This document shows, one piece after another, positions 35,601 through 48,000 of a stretch of 64,000 bases of DNA. Under the pieces are notes generated by a model, which had not been told where the DNA came from, made no database searches, and was given only the letters and a program-made list of their open reading frames with translations. The stretch lies in NCBI RefSeq assembly GCF_964204645.1, contig NC_134026.1, positions 7,192,001 through 7,256,000 on the forward strand. The letters are read 5' to 3'. Source of the DNA: Tubulanus polymorphus. Taxonomy: Eukaryota > Nemertea > Palaeonemertea > Tubulaniformes > Tubulanidae. Positions within the stretch are counted from its first letter, which is position 1; each line of letters starts with the position of its first letter. Position numbers and translations under genes: made by a program.

Positions 35601-36359
35601 CAGATCTGCAGTAATTGGACTCATGGCTTTTAAAAGATTAGAAAGCAACTGATTATAACTCTATTTTAACTTCATCGAGTCAAACATTAACCAACAACTG
35701 TGAAACTAGGTCCATATTTTTGTGCATATGGTAGACCAAAAATAATATGCGAATTAGATCTAAATTCGGATTAAGCTTATCTGGATTATCTCGCAGGGAT
35801 TACTGTTGATTCTACTTACCTGTGGATCGGTTTGTATCTCGAAATGAGTATCGCAAAAATGACATTTCATATTGAATTTATAAATCGGGGTCGTATAGTA
35901 CATGCCGGCTTTAGTTTTCTCCGCGTTATATCGGACGCCCATCGCAATATGAATACCACATCCTTCGCACCAGATATTATACGGCATTTCAAATCTACAA
36001 TATAATTAGATAACCAAATATCAATTAGGTTTTTGATCATTCAAGGACAAAATTTTGTTAGGACCAATTAGGCCTAATTAGAGAAGAGCACTGTAGATGC
36101 TATAGGCCTATACGAAATACATTTACGGCATTTGCTTTGGATAAACCATTTTCTTTCTTTCCAAAATTGCCATTTTCAGATTTTTCTTACAACAGCACAT
36201 TGGGTATATAGAGATGTCATACCTGATGATAATGATGCCCTGATCAATTTTACGAGCTCTTTCCCGTAGCGCGTGGGTGCCATGGTATCCGTTGAGCGAG
36301 TAATGCTTTTTCGGATCAAAATCCGGCGGATAATACTTATTAACTCCTTTCCTTTCACC
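32603..36359 (-). CDS. YJU2B: Splicing factor YJU2B (CCDC130), at least 6 exons
   Basis: Exons (minus strand): 36223-36359, 35820-35994, 34985-35069, 34364-34536, 33705-33843, 32603-33036. All phases agree, and the total is about 380 residues plus the start. The first visible exon begins GERKGVNKYYPPDF, so only the initial Met (family start MGERKG) is missing. It probably sits in a tiny upstream exon; an ATG followed by GTTTGT near 36,663 on this strand is a candidate. YJU2-family proteins act in pre-mRNA splicing around the catalytic step. Visible features: IIRFEMPYNIWCEGC with the first zinc pair (CEGC), GVRYNAEK, YYTTPIYKF, the second pair (CHFC), TDP, and SGARRKEQRWDP. The N-terminal 200 residues are very conserved; the C-terminal half has Lys-rich helices and then a Pro/Ala/Ser-rich tail made of repeated APPAQS-like units, ending in an acidic SSSDTDSS motif. 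Confidence 0.95.
33920..34195. repeat. Tandem ~57-bp repeat in YJU2B intron
   Basis: Five degenerate units marked by TTCATAGxCTGG, at about 33,925, 33,972, 34,028, 34,085 and 34,142, each with CCCTAGGG and AATCCTCAxCCTGGG. The first unit is shorter. It lies in the intron between the 33705-33843 and 34364-34536 exons. Confidence 0.8.
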
Positions 36360-36940
36360 CTAAAAATAAAAATTCAGAAAAAAATCATAAAAATTCGTCA
36401 ATGGCATTGAATAACATTAATATCAAATGTTAAACATAATCTATTTGACTGATTGACATTCAAAATCTGTCACTAAGTAATAATAGTTTTTCGATACAGA
36501 TATCCAGCTGTGGTAAGTGAGCCTCCACGAAGAACTGGCAAGCGAGGATGGGAATGGACATTGACTTAATCGTAATTTTCTGTACAGATTCCACTCATCC
36601 ACAAAACACACATTAACATATTATCAATTCACTGGAAAAATACTCAACAAAAACCTATACAAACCATAATTAAACGTAACAGATGTCCCAGAAAAACATA
36701 CAAATATTCGTTTTAAAAGCGATTTCTGAACCCGGAAATAAAATGCTCCACATATGGTTTAGCTAAAATACGGATTCACGAATTCAATTCAATAAATATT
36801 TATTGACACATGGAGTCTGGTGCCCACGCCGCACGGCACGTGGTACGTCGACCTGGCCACTGTGACCTGGCACGAGATCGATGGGCGAGAGAAGGCTAAC
36901 TGCTATCTAGTTATAGTGAAGCCTCGCTTTGAAGGCTTCA

Positions 36941-37028
36941 ACAGATCACAGGGACTTGTCAACAGATCACAGGGACTTGTCACAATTGATGGTGAATCCA
37001 TCACCATGAATTGTGACAAGTCCCTGTG
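36941..37028. repeat. Short near-perfect hairpin, CACAGGGACTTG type
   Basis: 36,969-37,028 folds into a stem of about 27 pairs with a tiny loop: CACAGGGACTTGTCACAATT and inverse, then ATGGTGA and TCACCAT. A 21-base unit starting AACAGATCACAGGG is duplicated just before it. The terminal CACAGGGACTTG matches the element at 23,201-23,332. GAAGCC and GGCTTC at 36,919-36,940 make a second small hairpin. Confidence 0.75.
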
Positions 37029-37239
37029 CGACTGATAGCGCTGCGGTGACGGCGTAGGAGTGTATTCCCGCCAAGTCGACTGCAGGCTCCCGGCGACTGA
37101 GCTCCGGGCCGGGGATGAAACAGTTCGAATTATTTCTGGCACTGCTAGCAATAATGTTCGTTCATGTGATATCAAGGTTATATTTGTGTTTGATGCGCCA
37201 TCTGGCTTGAATCGGTGATAGGAAGTCGGCTTTCGGGTT

Positions 37240-37480
37240 CATCTCTGCACCAGGCCGGGTCTGATCTAAGGAATGAAAGCCACTTGCCCGGTGGGGCAAG
37301 CATATCTGTAGTAATTTCACTTGCCCCGTCAATAACCTACTTGCCCTACACCAAGCAGTCCGACTGGTGACACAATCATCTATTCTATCGATTGGGGAAA
37401 AGGATTTGAGACAAAGCACTAGTCGGGCGGACAAGTGATTGATGCCGATAACCTACTTGCCCTAATGACAATTAATAATA
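37240..37480 (-). repeat. Dispersed repeat with multiple GGGCAAGT motifs (copy 2)
   Basis: Reverse-orientation copy of the sequence at 11,570-11,790: CACTTGCCCGG, CACTTGCCCC and CTACTTGCCCTA appear in the mirrored order, and TGATCTAAGGAATG matches the far end of copy 1. Confidence 0.65.
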
Positions 37481-38799
37481 ATATGATAATAATCCGTTCT
37501 TACATAGCGTTATTCCAAAACAATTCTTCGCTCACTGCACTGTCTCTCCAAACGTCTACGGAATAACAATGTTTTAACTAAGCTTTTAGATGGAGACGAT
37601 GTCATCAACTAATCTGATTTCTGATATGGTAACTGGTTCCAGTAACTGGTTGCACCGTAAGAAGAGAAACTACGGTCACCAAAATTGGTCCGGGGGAATT
37701 ATACTTGTCCCGGGCAATCGCACAAGTGTTTATATCGGACTCTTTAATAATTATTGTAAATGGTAAATACGAATCAGCGTCGACGAGATGTTACAGATGG
37801 ATGGACCACTTGGACAGTAGCTGGTCCACACATCATCCTGGGGTACGGTTTGCGTATAGTCATTGGCTGGGCGTAAATGACGCATTACCCTTCTTGTAAT
37901 GTCCGTGGCGGTGTGAAAAAGGCTGGGGTCCCAAAGATCGAACAGCTAGGTCTGATCTAACCAGGGAGAAGTGGTTCATACGTTTACTACTGCATGGGCG
38001 CATCGACGTGGTGGGACCGTTTCAGGTTGACACACGTGTTTGCAACGTAGCACGTGACCATCAAAATAAAGAAGAAGGGCGAGACACATTATTCCTGCCG
38101 ACATTCGGAACCTGACGTTGATTGGCATTAAACTTCATGATCGACCACAAGTTGCCCATTTCCCTGCATTTGTTAACCCTTCGTCGGTGCGATTTTTTTC
38201 CACAAGCCAGTTTCCGCCATTTATTCGCCTGTCACGCGCACGATGGTTGCTTTTACAACCGCGGGGGTTCGTTGTACTTAACAAACCCCTGATGCCCATA
38301 ATGCCATTTTCAAACCATATATTTTGCATGTCGAAACCTCCTGTTACAAAGTGGTCCCATACGATAAACAGAGGTTATATCAGAGAATCAATGAAGAAGT
38401 GAAGTCACCTACCGTGCTGGTCACCACGGCTACCAGACTGACTTTTACAAACTGAATCAGTCGCCGGGTCTTACTACAGTGGTTAGGGCACCAGGCTGGC
38501 AGGCGAGAGGCCCTTTCAAATCACGGTGGGAGATGGCGTATGTTAGTACAACAACTGATTTATATATAATAAGCTGATGTTATTTTGACCTTTTATCATA
38601 AGCGGACCTTTTTACCAATATAGAACTGATAGACATTTTCCAACCTTTTCAGACGTTTTACTATAACATATTTCACCATTTACAATTAATTCTGCTTACA
38701 TTTATATTTTACAAAATGATAACATTTCACAAAATTGGAGTGAATTGTAGCTGTACAAAAGACTAAAATGTTGAAGTGATTTTCCAATACGCAAGAAGA

Positions 38800-39030
38800 C
38801 ACAGACAGTTCCAGTATATTCTCAGACAGTCGGTTAACTCAGATAGTCAGTACACTCTCAGAGTCATAATACACTCAACCAGTCAGTAAAATCTCAGGCA
38901 GTCGGTACTGACTCAGACAGTCAGGACACTATGATTAGGCAGTCAGCACACTCTCAGACAATCATTACACTTTCAGACAGTCAGTTCAATTTCAGAGAGT
39001 CAGTACACACCCGGGCAGGCAGCACACTCT
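38800..39030. repeat. Tandem ~22-bp repeat upstream of GPCR
   Basis: About ten degenerate units of CTCAGACAGTCAGTACACT ending just before the GPCR start codon. A shorter version sits at 41,480-41,620 in unit B. Confidence 0.8.
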
Positions 39031-39037
39031 CATTCTC

Positions 39038-39988
39038 ATGAATTCAACTCGGATGCAAATCAGTCGAAGTTACGTCATTTTCATGTATGTTGTGAACAGG
39101 TCTGGAATCTACCGTACGGTATCACTGGTCATTCTGCCTATAGTGTTCTTGTTAGGAGCGTTTGGAAATTCAGCTACATTCCTGGTTATGATAAGCCGCA
39201 GATTCCGCAGTTTATCTTACGCTAACTATCTTATCGTTTTGTCTCTCAGTGATTCTATTTACGGTATCAATTTTACTCTGACGCCTGTTTTACAGTTTGT
39301 TCTCTTTCACATTAAAGATGGTCCTATATCCATCATGAGTTCACTGATTAGTTGTCAAATCTATCAATTCATAGTGAACCTTGCACTCTGTAATAGTTCG
39401 TGGTTAATAGCAGCAATATCTTTAGAACGCACGGCAATTGTGCTCTTCCCATTCACATCTCGTTTGATATGTACACCGAGATTTGCTAGATTTGCTATAT
39501 TGATAATAATTGCAGGGAATGCACTGGTTTTATATCTCACACCTGTTTTGTCGATAAACTTTTCTGACAAATTATTCGGGTGTTACTATAAATTATTTGA
39601 CCAAATAAAATTTTTCAAAATAATCGTAATCTACATCTACCTTTTACCGTTAACTTTAATCATTACATCAAATTCTGTTATAATAGTTCAGTTATTCAGA
39701 GGTTCAAAAATGATTTCGTCTGATCAAAAAACTACAAAATCAAAACGTACAACAATAATGCTTGTAACAGTTTCACTCGCATTTGCAATATCTACACTTC
39801 CAAGCACTATTACTTCAATTTTTCCAATCTCTGAAGAAGTCAAAAGTGTTCTATACGATATATTTGCACACTTTGAAATGTGTAACTATGTGGTAAATTT
39901 TTACATATATCTTTTACTGGGACGAGAAATTCGTGAATATTTCTGTATGAAAATCCGCTGTAGAAATTCAGTCAAAAATAACCAGTGA
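39038..39988 (+). CDS. Rhodopsin-family GPCR, intronless orphan
   Basis: One frame of 316 residues with seven hydrophobic helices. Helix 1 has GNSATFLVM (the conserved GN), helix 2 LSLSDS (the conserved Asp), helix 3 ends LERTAIVLFP (ERT in place of DRY), helix 5 is followed by a Lys/Ser-rich loop (TTKSKRTT), helix 6 has LAFAISTLPS without the common CWxP, and helix 7 reads NYVVNFYIYLLLGREIREYF in place of NPxxY. A Cys in SCQIYQF can pair with the extracellular-loop-2 Cys of FGCYYKL. The divergent DRY and NPxxY and lack of introns are common in lineage-expanded invertebrate peptide- or chemoreceptor-like GPCRs; no ligand can be named. It lies immediately after the 22-bp array. Start: first ATG after the array; a downstream start (residue 6) is possible. 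Confidence 0.85.
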   Translation: MNSTRMQISRSYVIFMYVVNRSGIYRTVSLVILPIVFLLGAFGNSATFLVMISRRFRSLSYANYLIVLSLSDSIYGINFTLTPVLQFVLFHIKDGPISIMSSLISCQIYQFIVNLALCNSSWLIAAISLERTAIVLFPFTSRLICTPRFARFAILIIIAGNALVLYLTPVLSINFSDKLFGCYYKLFDQIKFFKIIVIYIYLLPLTLIITSNSVIIVQLFRGSKMISSDQKTTKSKRTTIMLVTVSLAFAISTLPSTITSIFPISEEVKSVLYDIFAHFEMCNYVVNFYIYLLLGREIREYFCMKIRCRNSVKNNQ

Positions 39989-41624
39989 AATTTCGCTTCA
40001 AATTTCACTCCATACAAGTTTTTGGGTCTATTGTTAGGTTCTTCTTGTTCCTAAAATGTGTGAACCTTTGGCGAAAATTGGCCTTATTTGTGATTAACAA
40101 AGAACTGCTTTTTTAAACTCTTGGCTATACGAAATGTAGTAGAGGATTTGAAACTGTTTGTAATAACAGAATGATAGTATTTATTATCGGTGGATAGTCA
40201 CCACAGTGCGATATTCTCATCATCCGTTGTGCGAGCATGCTGCAGATCTATTGATATGTGGTACAAGCTATAGCTGCCATTCTTATCACACCCACAGTAG
40301 CCTCAACTCTCCCGATTCTCCTATCAAACCCTCACATCCCAACTTTCACAAACCCCAGCTGTCACAAAATCCCAACTCTCACAATACTCCAACAAACTCC
40401 AACAGTTCAAACAACCAAACCTGCTGGGAAAAAAGCAAGGGTTGATAAGAATTATACGTAGGTGGGGCCGAACATAGTTGACTATGGATCGACCATAGAC
40501 GATCCCTCTAAACTATCATCAAACGTGAATGTGGAGTCGATACATGTTTAACTACCTAAAAGGCAACATCTCCGACCAAGAATTTATGGGCAATGTAATA
40601 TATATGGACCAATGAAGGGTTTGCAGTCAGGGTTGACGTGAGCTTCGGCGGGCGGCATTCAAACCTTGACAACCACATAAACCCCGGCGTTGATAGAAAC
40701 GTTTGAATCAAAATTTCATTGAATGATGTATGAAATTCTGCTTGCAAAAATATCCTTTATTACTCGCATGCCGCAGTAACAATAGCGATCTGAGGTAGAA
40801 TATAACCGCCAAATGCTGCCTCAATACATAACGTTGACGGTGTATGTGTAAACTAACCGATTATTCGCATGCCACAGGTGGGTATATCCAGATCTAAAAG
40901 GCACTATAGTGCCATTTTCAAATAATCCATTTTGCTTGTCGAAACCTCCTGGTAGAAAGGGGTCTGATAAACATAGGTTATACCAGAGAATCAATGAGAG
41001 AAAGTATTGTTAGTGAGGATACCTACCTGACTGGTCACCACAGCTACCAGACTCAGTAACTTTTACAAACTGAATCAGTCACCGGGACTTCGTGATCAAC
41101 TAGAGGTTAGGACACAAGGCTGGCAAGCGAGAGGATTATGCCTCTACCAGTGGCTAGGGTAAGGGCAAGTGGTATATTTGGATAAAACTGATGTTATTTT
41201 GACCGTTTATAATAAACTGGTGTTGTTTTGGCCTCTTTGCCGATATTAAACTGTTAGACATTTTGCCAACCTGTTCAGATGTTTTACTATACGATATTTC
41301 ACCATTTTCTATGAATTCTTCTTTTACATTTATATATTACGGAATAATAACATTTCACAAAATCGGAGTAAATCGTGTCAATTTCTATTTACGGTTGATA
41401 ATAAATCTTACTATAGCCATATCTTGTAATATTAAAGTTAGATTAATTTTCCAATTCGCAAGAAGACAAAGACTGTTCCAGTGCATTCCCAGACAGTCAG
41501 TACACTCTCGGACAGTCAGCACGGGGATTTTGACAGAATACTATGATCAGGCAGTCAGTACACTCTCAGGCAGTCAGTACACTCTCAGACAGTCAGTACA
41601 TTCTCAGACAGGCAGACAGATTTC
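39989..41624. other. GPCR 3' flank and left part of duplication unit B
   Basis: Duplicated non-coding DNA only. It contains a copy of the CCAACTTTCACAAACCCCAG block (about 40,200-40,440), a one-sided piece of the GTCAAGTGC MITE (40,815-40,870), and, from about 40,900, the start of unit B. Confidence 0.5.
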
Positions 41625-42180
41625 AAATTTCGCTTCAAATTTCACTCCATACAAATTTTTGAGTCTATTGTCATAGGTTCTTATTGTTCCTAAAATTGAC
41701 CCTTTGGCGAAAAATTTGCCTTATTTGTGATTCACAAAGAACTGCATTTGACAACTCTAGGCTATACAAAATATAGTATAGGATTTGAAACTGTTTGTAT
41801 TCAGAAAATAATAGTATTTATTATCGGTGAATAGTCACCACAGTGCGATATTCTCACCATCCGTTGTGCGAGCATGCTGCAGATCTATTGTTATACAATC
41901 TTTAGCTACTATCCTTATCACACCCACAGTAGCCTCAACTCTCCCGATTCTCCTATCAAACCCTTACACCCCAACTTTCACAAACCCCAGCTGTCACAAA
42001 ATCCCAACTCTCACAATACTGGAACCCCAACCTCAAACAAACCAAACCAGCTGGGAAAAAAGCAAGGGTTGACCAAGAAATCATGGGCAATGTAATATAT
42101 GGACCAATGAAGGGTTTGCAGTCAGGGTTTGTGTTGACGTGAGCTTTGGCGGGCGGCAATCAAACCTTGACTACCACAGT
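40900..42180. repeat. Segmental duplication unit B, GPCR lost
   Basis: Parallel to 38,290-40,700. At about 41,620 the CAGACAGTCAGTACA array runs directly into the sequence that follows the GPCR stop in unit A (TTCGCTTCAAATTTCACTCC), so the whole ~950-bp coding region is absent here. The downstream block at 41,815-42,075 repeats the sequence at 40,190-40,450. Confidence 0.85.
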
Positions 42181-42299
42181 ATTCTCATCATCCGTTGTTT
42201 GAGCAAATCTCCAAATTTTTCCTGCGTACGCAAGGGATCACTGCGCTGCTGTTTTGACCTATGGTTTGCCCGAAAATCGCTGCTCACTTCTGTTTAAAG

Positions 42300-42700
42300 C
42301 TACATTTTACTGACAAGTTTTTCGGGTATTACTATAAATTACTTGACCAAATAAGATTTTTCAAAATACGAGTGTAATCTATAGCTTCATTTTAACCGTT
42401 AACTTCAATCATTACATCAAATTCTGTTACAATAATTCAGTTATTCAGAGGTTCAAAAATGGTTTCGTCCGATCAGAAAACTACAAAATCAAAACGTACA
42501 ACAATAATGCTTTAACAGTTTCACTCGCATTTGCAATATTTACACTTCCAAGCACTATTGCTTCAATTTTTCCAATCTCTGAACAAGTCAAAAGTAACTA
42601 TGTGGTAAATTTTTACATATATCGTTTCCTGGGACGAGATATTCGTGAATATTTCTGTATGAAAATCCACTGTAGAAATTCAGGCGAAAGTAACCATTGA
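42300..42700 (+). pseudogene. GPCR pseudogene, 3' half only
   Basis: Closely matches the second half of the GPCR at 39038-39988 (about nt 39,555 to its stop). It lacks the 5' half, has a frameshift where CTTGTAACAG became CTTTAACAG (near 42,510), has other small indels near 42,370, and has lost about 36 bases before AACTATGTGGTAAA. The following 3' flank (42,690-42,960) also matches unit A, so this is a third, truncated duplicate. Confidence 0.9.
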
Positions 42701-42960
42701 TACTTTTGATTCCCTTTATACAAGTTTTTGAGTTTATTTTTAGGTTCTTATTTTTCTTAAAATGCGACACTTTTGGTGAAAAATTACCTTTATTTTGTGA
42801 TTGACAAAGAACTGCATTTGAAAACTCTTGCCGTGACAACAGGATTTAGAAACTGTTTGCAATCAGAGATTGGTATTGTCGGTGACAAGTCACCACAGTA
42901 TGATATTCACACCATTCGTTGTGCGAGCAAATTGAATATGAAGGCAAATTTAGTGGCATG

Positions 42961-43656
42961 ATACCAATACATGGCACACAAATTTTAAGCAAATCTAGTA
43001 AAAAGGCAGACTTAGGGTCAGGTTTTACTTGTTGATATATCTCGGAAAATGCATTAACGTAACATAATATTTAAAAACCCCCGGACCTCCCTTTATCTGC
43101 TTTGCGACTACGTCGCTTTCTTGGCATGGATACTCGCTGCCCTTTTTTTCACTGTGCTGTAGTCATTGAATGGCCCTGGATCCGCGCCCGAGCATGCTGT
43201 TCGACCCGATTCGCGTTATGAATTTTTCCTGCGGCACGTGAGGGATCACCAGAGCGAACTTCGGTTATCGGAGCTAGCCGACTGTATTCAAACTAAGTGA
43301 AACCGAATGTTAATTAGTCGGAACCATATTCCAGAAATAGTTCGGTAATAAAACGCATTCGGTTATTAATTCTGACCACTAGTCGGCTAGATACGAAAAC
43401 CGAATTTGGTCTAGGCCGCTGGTTGACCCCGGGCCCGGCGCTCTTTCACCCGGGGATCGCGGCTCAACGAACTTCTATTCATTAGTGATTCAAAGCTCGT
43501 TTAAAAAACTAATTCTCCTATAATAAAAACTCGGCGTTGATAGAACTATACGTTTCAAACAAAATTTTATTGAATAAAACATGAAATTTTGCCTGAAAAA
43601 AACATTTTTCGTTACTCGCATGCCATAGGACAATTTCGATATGTGGTAGATCTTAA
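42961..43656. other. Non-coding region with small inverted-repeat element
   Basis: Includes an inverted-repeat element at about 43,257-43,409 (AACTTCGGTTATCGGAGCTA on the left and its near inverse on the right, with AGCCGACT/AGTCGGCT inside). From about 43,550 the sequence matches 40,680-40,870, a further copy of part of the duplication. Confidence 0.5.
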
Positions 43657-43658
43657 CC

Positions 43659-43799
43659 GTTGAGTGCTGCCTCTAATTAAAACGTTGACGGTGAATGTGT
43701 GAACTAACCGATTATTCGCATGCCACAGGTGGGTATACCCAGATCTACGGTTAGTTCACGCATTTACCGTCAATATTATATACAGGGGCGGCACTTGAC
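43659..43799. mobile_element. MITE with GTCAAGTGC ends (related copy)
   Basis: The right end reads GGGGCGGCACTTGAC, and the left begins TTGAGTGCTGCC. GACGGTGAATGTGTGAACTAACCG pairs with the inverse on the right, apart from a few changes. Its ends match the element at 29,931-30,144. Confidence 0.65.
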
Positions 43800-45013
<1,214 letters not shown>

Positions 45014-48000
45014 ATGGCTGTGTTAACTGTGATAGCCGCAACCTGGACCGAAAATACAAATCTAACTACGAATATTCTGGTATTAATGTCGATATGTGTG
45101 GTACTGGTGAAGATAATGACTGATCGCTGTAGTCGGCGACTTCCTCCCGGACCACGTGGACTTCCTCTTATCGGTTATATACCATTTGTAGGTAAGTCTT
45201 CATAATCCAATTCCATAGTTTTGACTCAGAGTTAATTCTGAACTCACAACTGTGGAATCGGATAATTGGTTTCCACATGTCTATTTAGTTTGTATTTGAC
45301 CGTCTAAATCAAACTGAAGGAAACCCCACTTTTATAAAGACACTCTGCGTGTAGTGGCATTTCGTCTCAAATCTATGAGTGAAAGTATCTGTTTTGAAAG
45401 TCTGTATAACTATGTTTTACCGAGGAATCGTTCTGGTGACAGGGTCTAGTACCGCAGTTGTGACATCATGTAGCGGGAACTCCTCAGAACCAGTCACATG
45501 AGGACCGAATTAAGATAGTGATAGTAGAACGCTACAACAGTTTTATCTGACACTAATTCATTTCCGATTATTGATTTTTATCAACTCATCTGAATGCATT
45601 TTAACATTTGTCTGATTGTTATTGAAAGATTTAAAACGCAAATTTGTAGTTGATTTTCGATGTATTGTTTTCTGGTCTCAGGAAGTTAAGTGGTTTTTGT
45701 TTGGTTTCTTATCTTCACATTGCAAGATATTGATAAAATCTACGACCTTTCCGTGGTTGTCTTCCACAGTTATTGGTTCAACAAGGACCATTAGTTCATT
45801 CTCTCCTCTATCGTTCGATCCTATTGTGGAACTGGGTCCAGGTTAAAATAAAAACCACAAAACTATGAAAGTGGACCCAGAGTCAAATTAAACCCACCCA
45901 ACCGTGGAACTGGATACAGAGTCAAAATTAAACTCACACGACATTGTGGAGCTAGGTCCACAGTCTAATCATACCCACCCAACTGTGGAACTGAAAAGAG
46001 AGTTACATTGAACCCATACAACTGTGGAACTGGGTCCAGAGTCAAATCAACCCCGCATAATTCTTCAAATTAGTAACTTTTCTTATTCAAAATCACCTTG
46101 AAAGAATATGTTGTTATTTGACCAACGATTTCAGTTGTAAGTATCAGTCAATGCCTCGTTCCCCCTGCGCGGTATTCATCATTTTGATTACACCGATTTT
46201 GCCGGTCGAGCTCTTTATGACGCGAGAAGAAAAAATTGACCGATTTTTTTCCAGAAAAATAATTCCGATAAAATACAATCAAAGTCGCTCGGAAATTCGG
46301 TCACCCAGTTTAATTGTTGTAAGGAGATGAAGGAAACAACCCTGACATTTCAACCGATAAATCGCTCCACCGCCGCTATTAATTGAGGGGAAAATCGGGC
46401 AAAACAAGTTTATAAATCTATTCACAAATAACCAGTCTTTATTCGGCGAATAACAGATTTGAAAGTGCCGCGCGAAATTCGGTCAGGCGTGTGAAATAAT
46501 CAATAGATTGATTTGTTCTTTCGAGAAAAAGAGGTCAATAAGGTACTATAGTCTGTATATATGTAATATTGTCTCCATAACCTGTTTTAAAGCGATTTTT
46601 CACTCGATGTTTTGATAAATACCTCTAGGTCTTGATTTGACCGGTGCAATTGTGTAGTCCGAATTAACATTTTATTCAGAAATAACCATTCTTTATTTGA
46701 TAATCAGTTTCAGTACCAGCATCTAAAGCGATCTTGCATTGGTTAAATGTATACTTAGCTGTTATCGGCGTCGTATAGTGCTAAAGGGGAAATATGATAG
46801 TTTTCAAGATCATTTTGCTTTATAACTGAAATATCAGTTCATTGTTAGTCAATGAAAATTAGAATGTGACGTTATTGCGCGGCAGAATGGGATTGAAAAA
46901 GTCGGTCAGGCGTGTCACATTGTCAATGAATTTATTTGTACTATTGAGAAAAACAGGTTAATATAGTACTGATAATCTCTCTTTAGGAAAATCGCTTTAT
47001 CAATAAGTTTAATTTTTCCCCATTTAGAAAAGTATAATTCTTCAGGTTGCCTGACTGACGCACTGGCGTCAAGAACAGACAAATATAAAATCCAGAATTC
47101 TTGGGAAAATAAACCAAAGGAATTTTATCCTCATGATAGCTACTTTTTACCTATCTCTATTATCTTTGAAGTAGAGCAAATTTTTCTGATTTGCTTGGCG
47201 CGCATTTTGTTTATTTAGAGATGAACCCTCAGGTGTAAACAGCAACCTGTAGTTTACCAGATAATACTCTAAGATTACTGAATTAAGTCTCAGATTCTTT
47301 TTTGCCAGGTACAAAACATTCATTCTGAACAAACAAACAATGAACACACATTTTCTCCTCGGTATGAACTGAAATTGTGTTTATTGTTATCTGCGTCCAG
47401 TCGCACTCAAGCCTGAAAAAGGTCCTTAATCATAAGGTTGGTCTGGAGTTGTTAGAATGGTTATAGAACGAAAATGAGCTTAGACTGGTCTCAAGAGTTG
47501 TAAGATTGGTTATAGATCCAGAATGAGATTAGACTGGTCTCAAGTTGTTAGATTGGTTGTATAATGAAAAGGAGCTTGGAATGGTCTCAAGAGGTGTAAG
47601 ATTGGTTAGAGAACCAGAATGAGCTTAGACTGGTCTTAAGTTGTTAGATTGGTTATTCATCCAGAATGAGCTTAGACTGGTCTCAAGTCTCAAGAGATTG
47701 TTCGATTGGTTATAAATATGGTCTGAAGTGTTGACTGTGGACTGTGTATCGTTCGTTGCATACCTTGACATGAATCTGCGTACGTTCGCGACTACATCTC
47801 TCCTGTATAGATGCTGTGTTTATTGAGATGACCGTTTTATCTACACAATTACAAACATATTATTATTAACAGCGACAAGAAATGAAATTAATTATTATCT
47901 CGGAATTTGGTCACCTGATACAGATTGTGTATATGTACTACTACACTGGCCGTGTTCGGTCGACTTTTCTTGGAATTATTTAGAATCATTTCTAGAAATT

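Larger units (their letters stand above)
36360..38289. other. Repeat-rich intergenic region
   Basis: Upstream of YJU2B. Includes hairpins at 36,919-36,940 and 36,969-37,028 and the second GGGCAAGT repeat at about 37,240-37,480. No ORF with gene-like composition was found. The first YJU2B exon should lie in the first part. Confidence 0.4.
38290..40870. repeat. Segmental duplication unit A, carries the intact GPCR
   Basis: Matches 40,900-42,180 in order: GTCGAAACCTCCTG, AGAGAATCAATGA, CCAGACTxACTTTTACAAACTG, a tRNA-like SINE head (AGTGGTTAGGGCAC near 38,470), CTGATGTTATTTTGACC, the CAGACAGTCAGTACACTCT array, the GPCR 3' flank (TTCGCTTCAAATTTCACTCC) and CCAACTTTCACAAACCCCAG. Offset is about 2.6 kb at the left and smaller after the GPCR, because unit B lacks the gene. 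Confidence 0.85.

Noticed and set aside
38118-38402. 94-codon plus-strand frame
   Set aside because: Lies in intergenic DNA that overlaps the start of the duplication; no hydrophobic or domain pattern, no splice support, and the duplicate at 40,900 does not preserve it.
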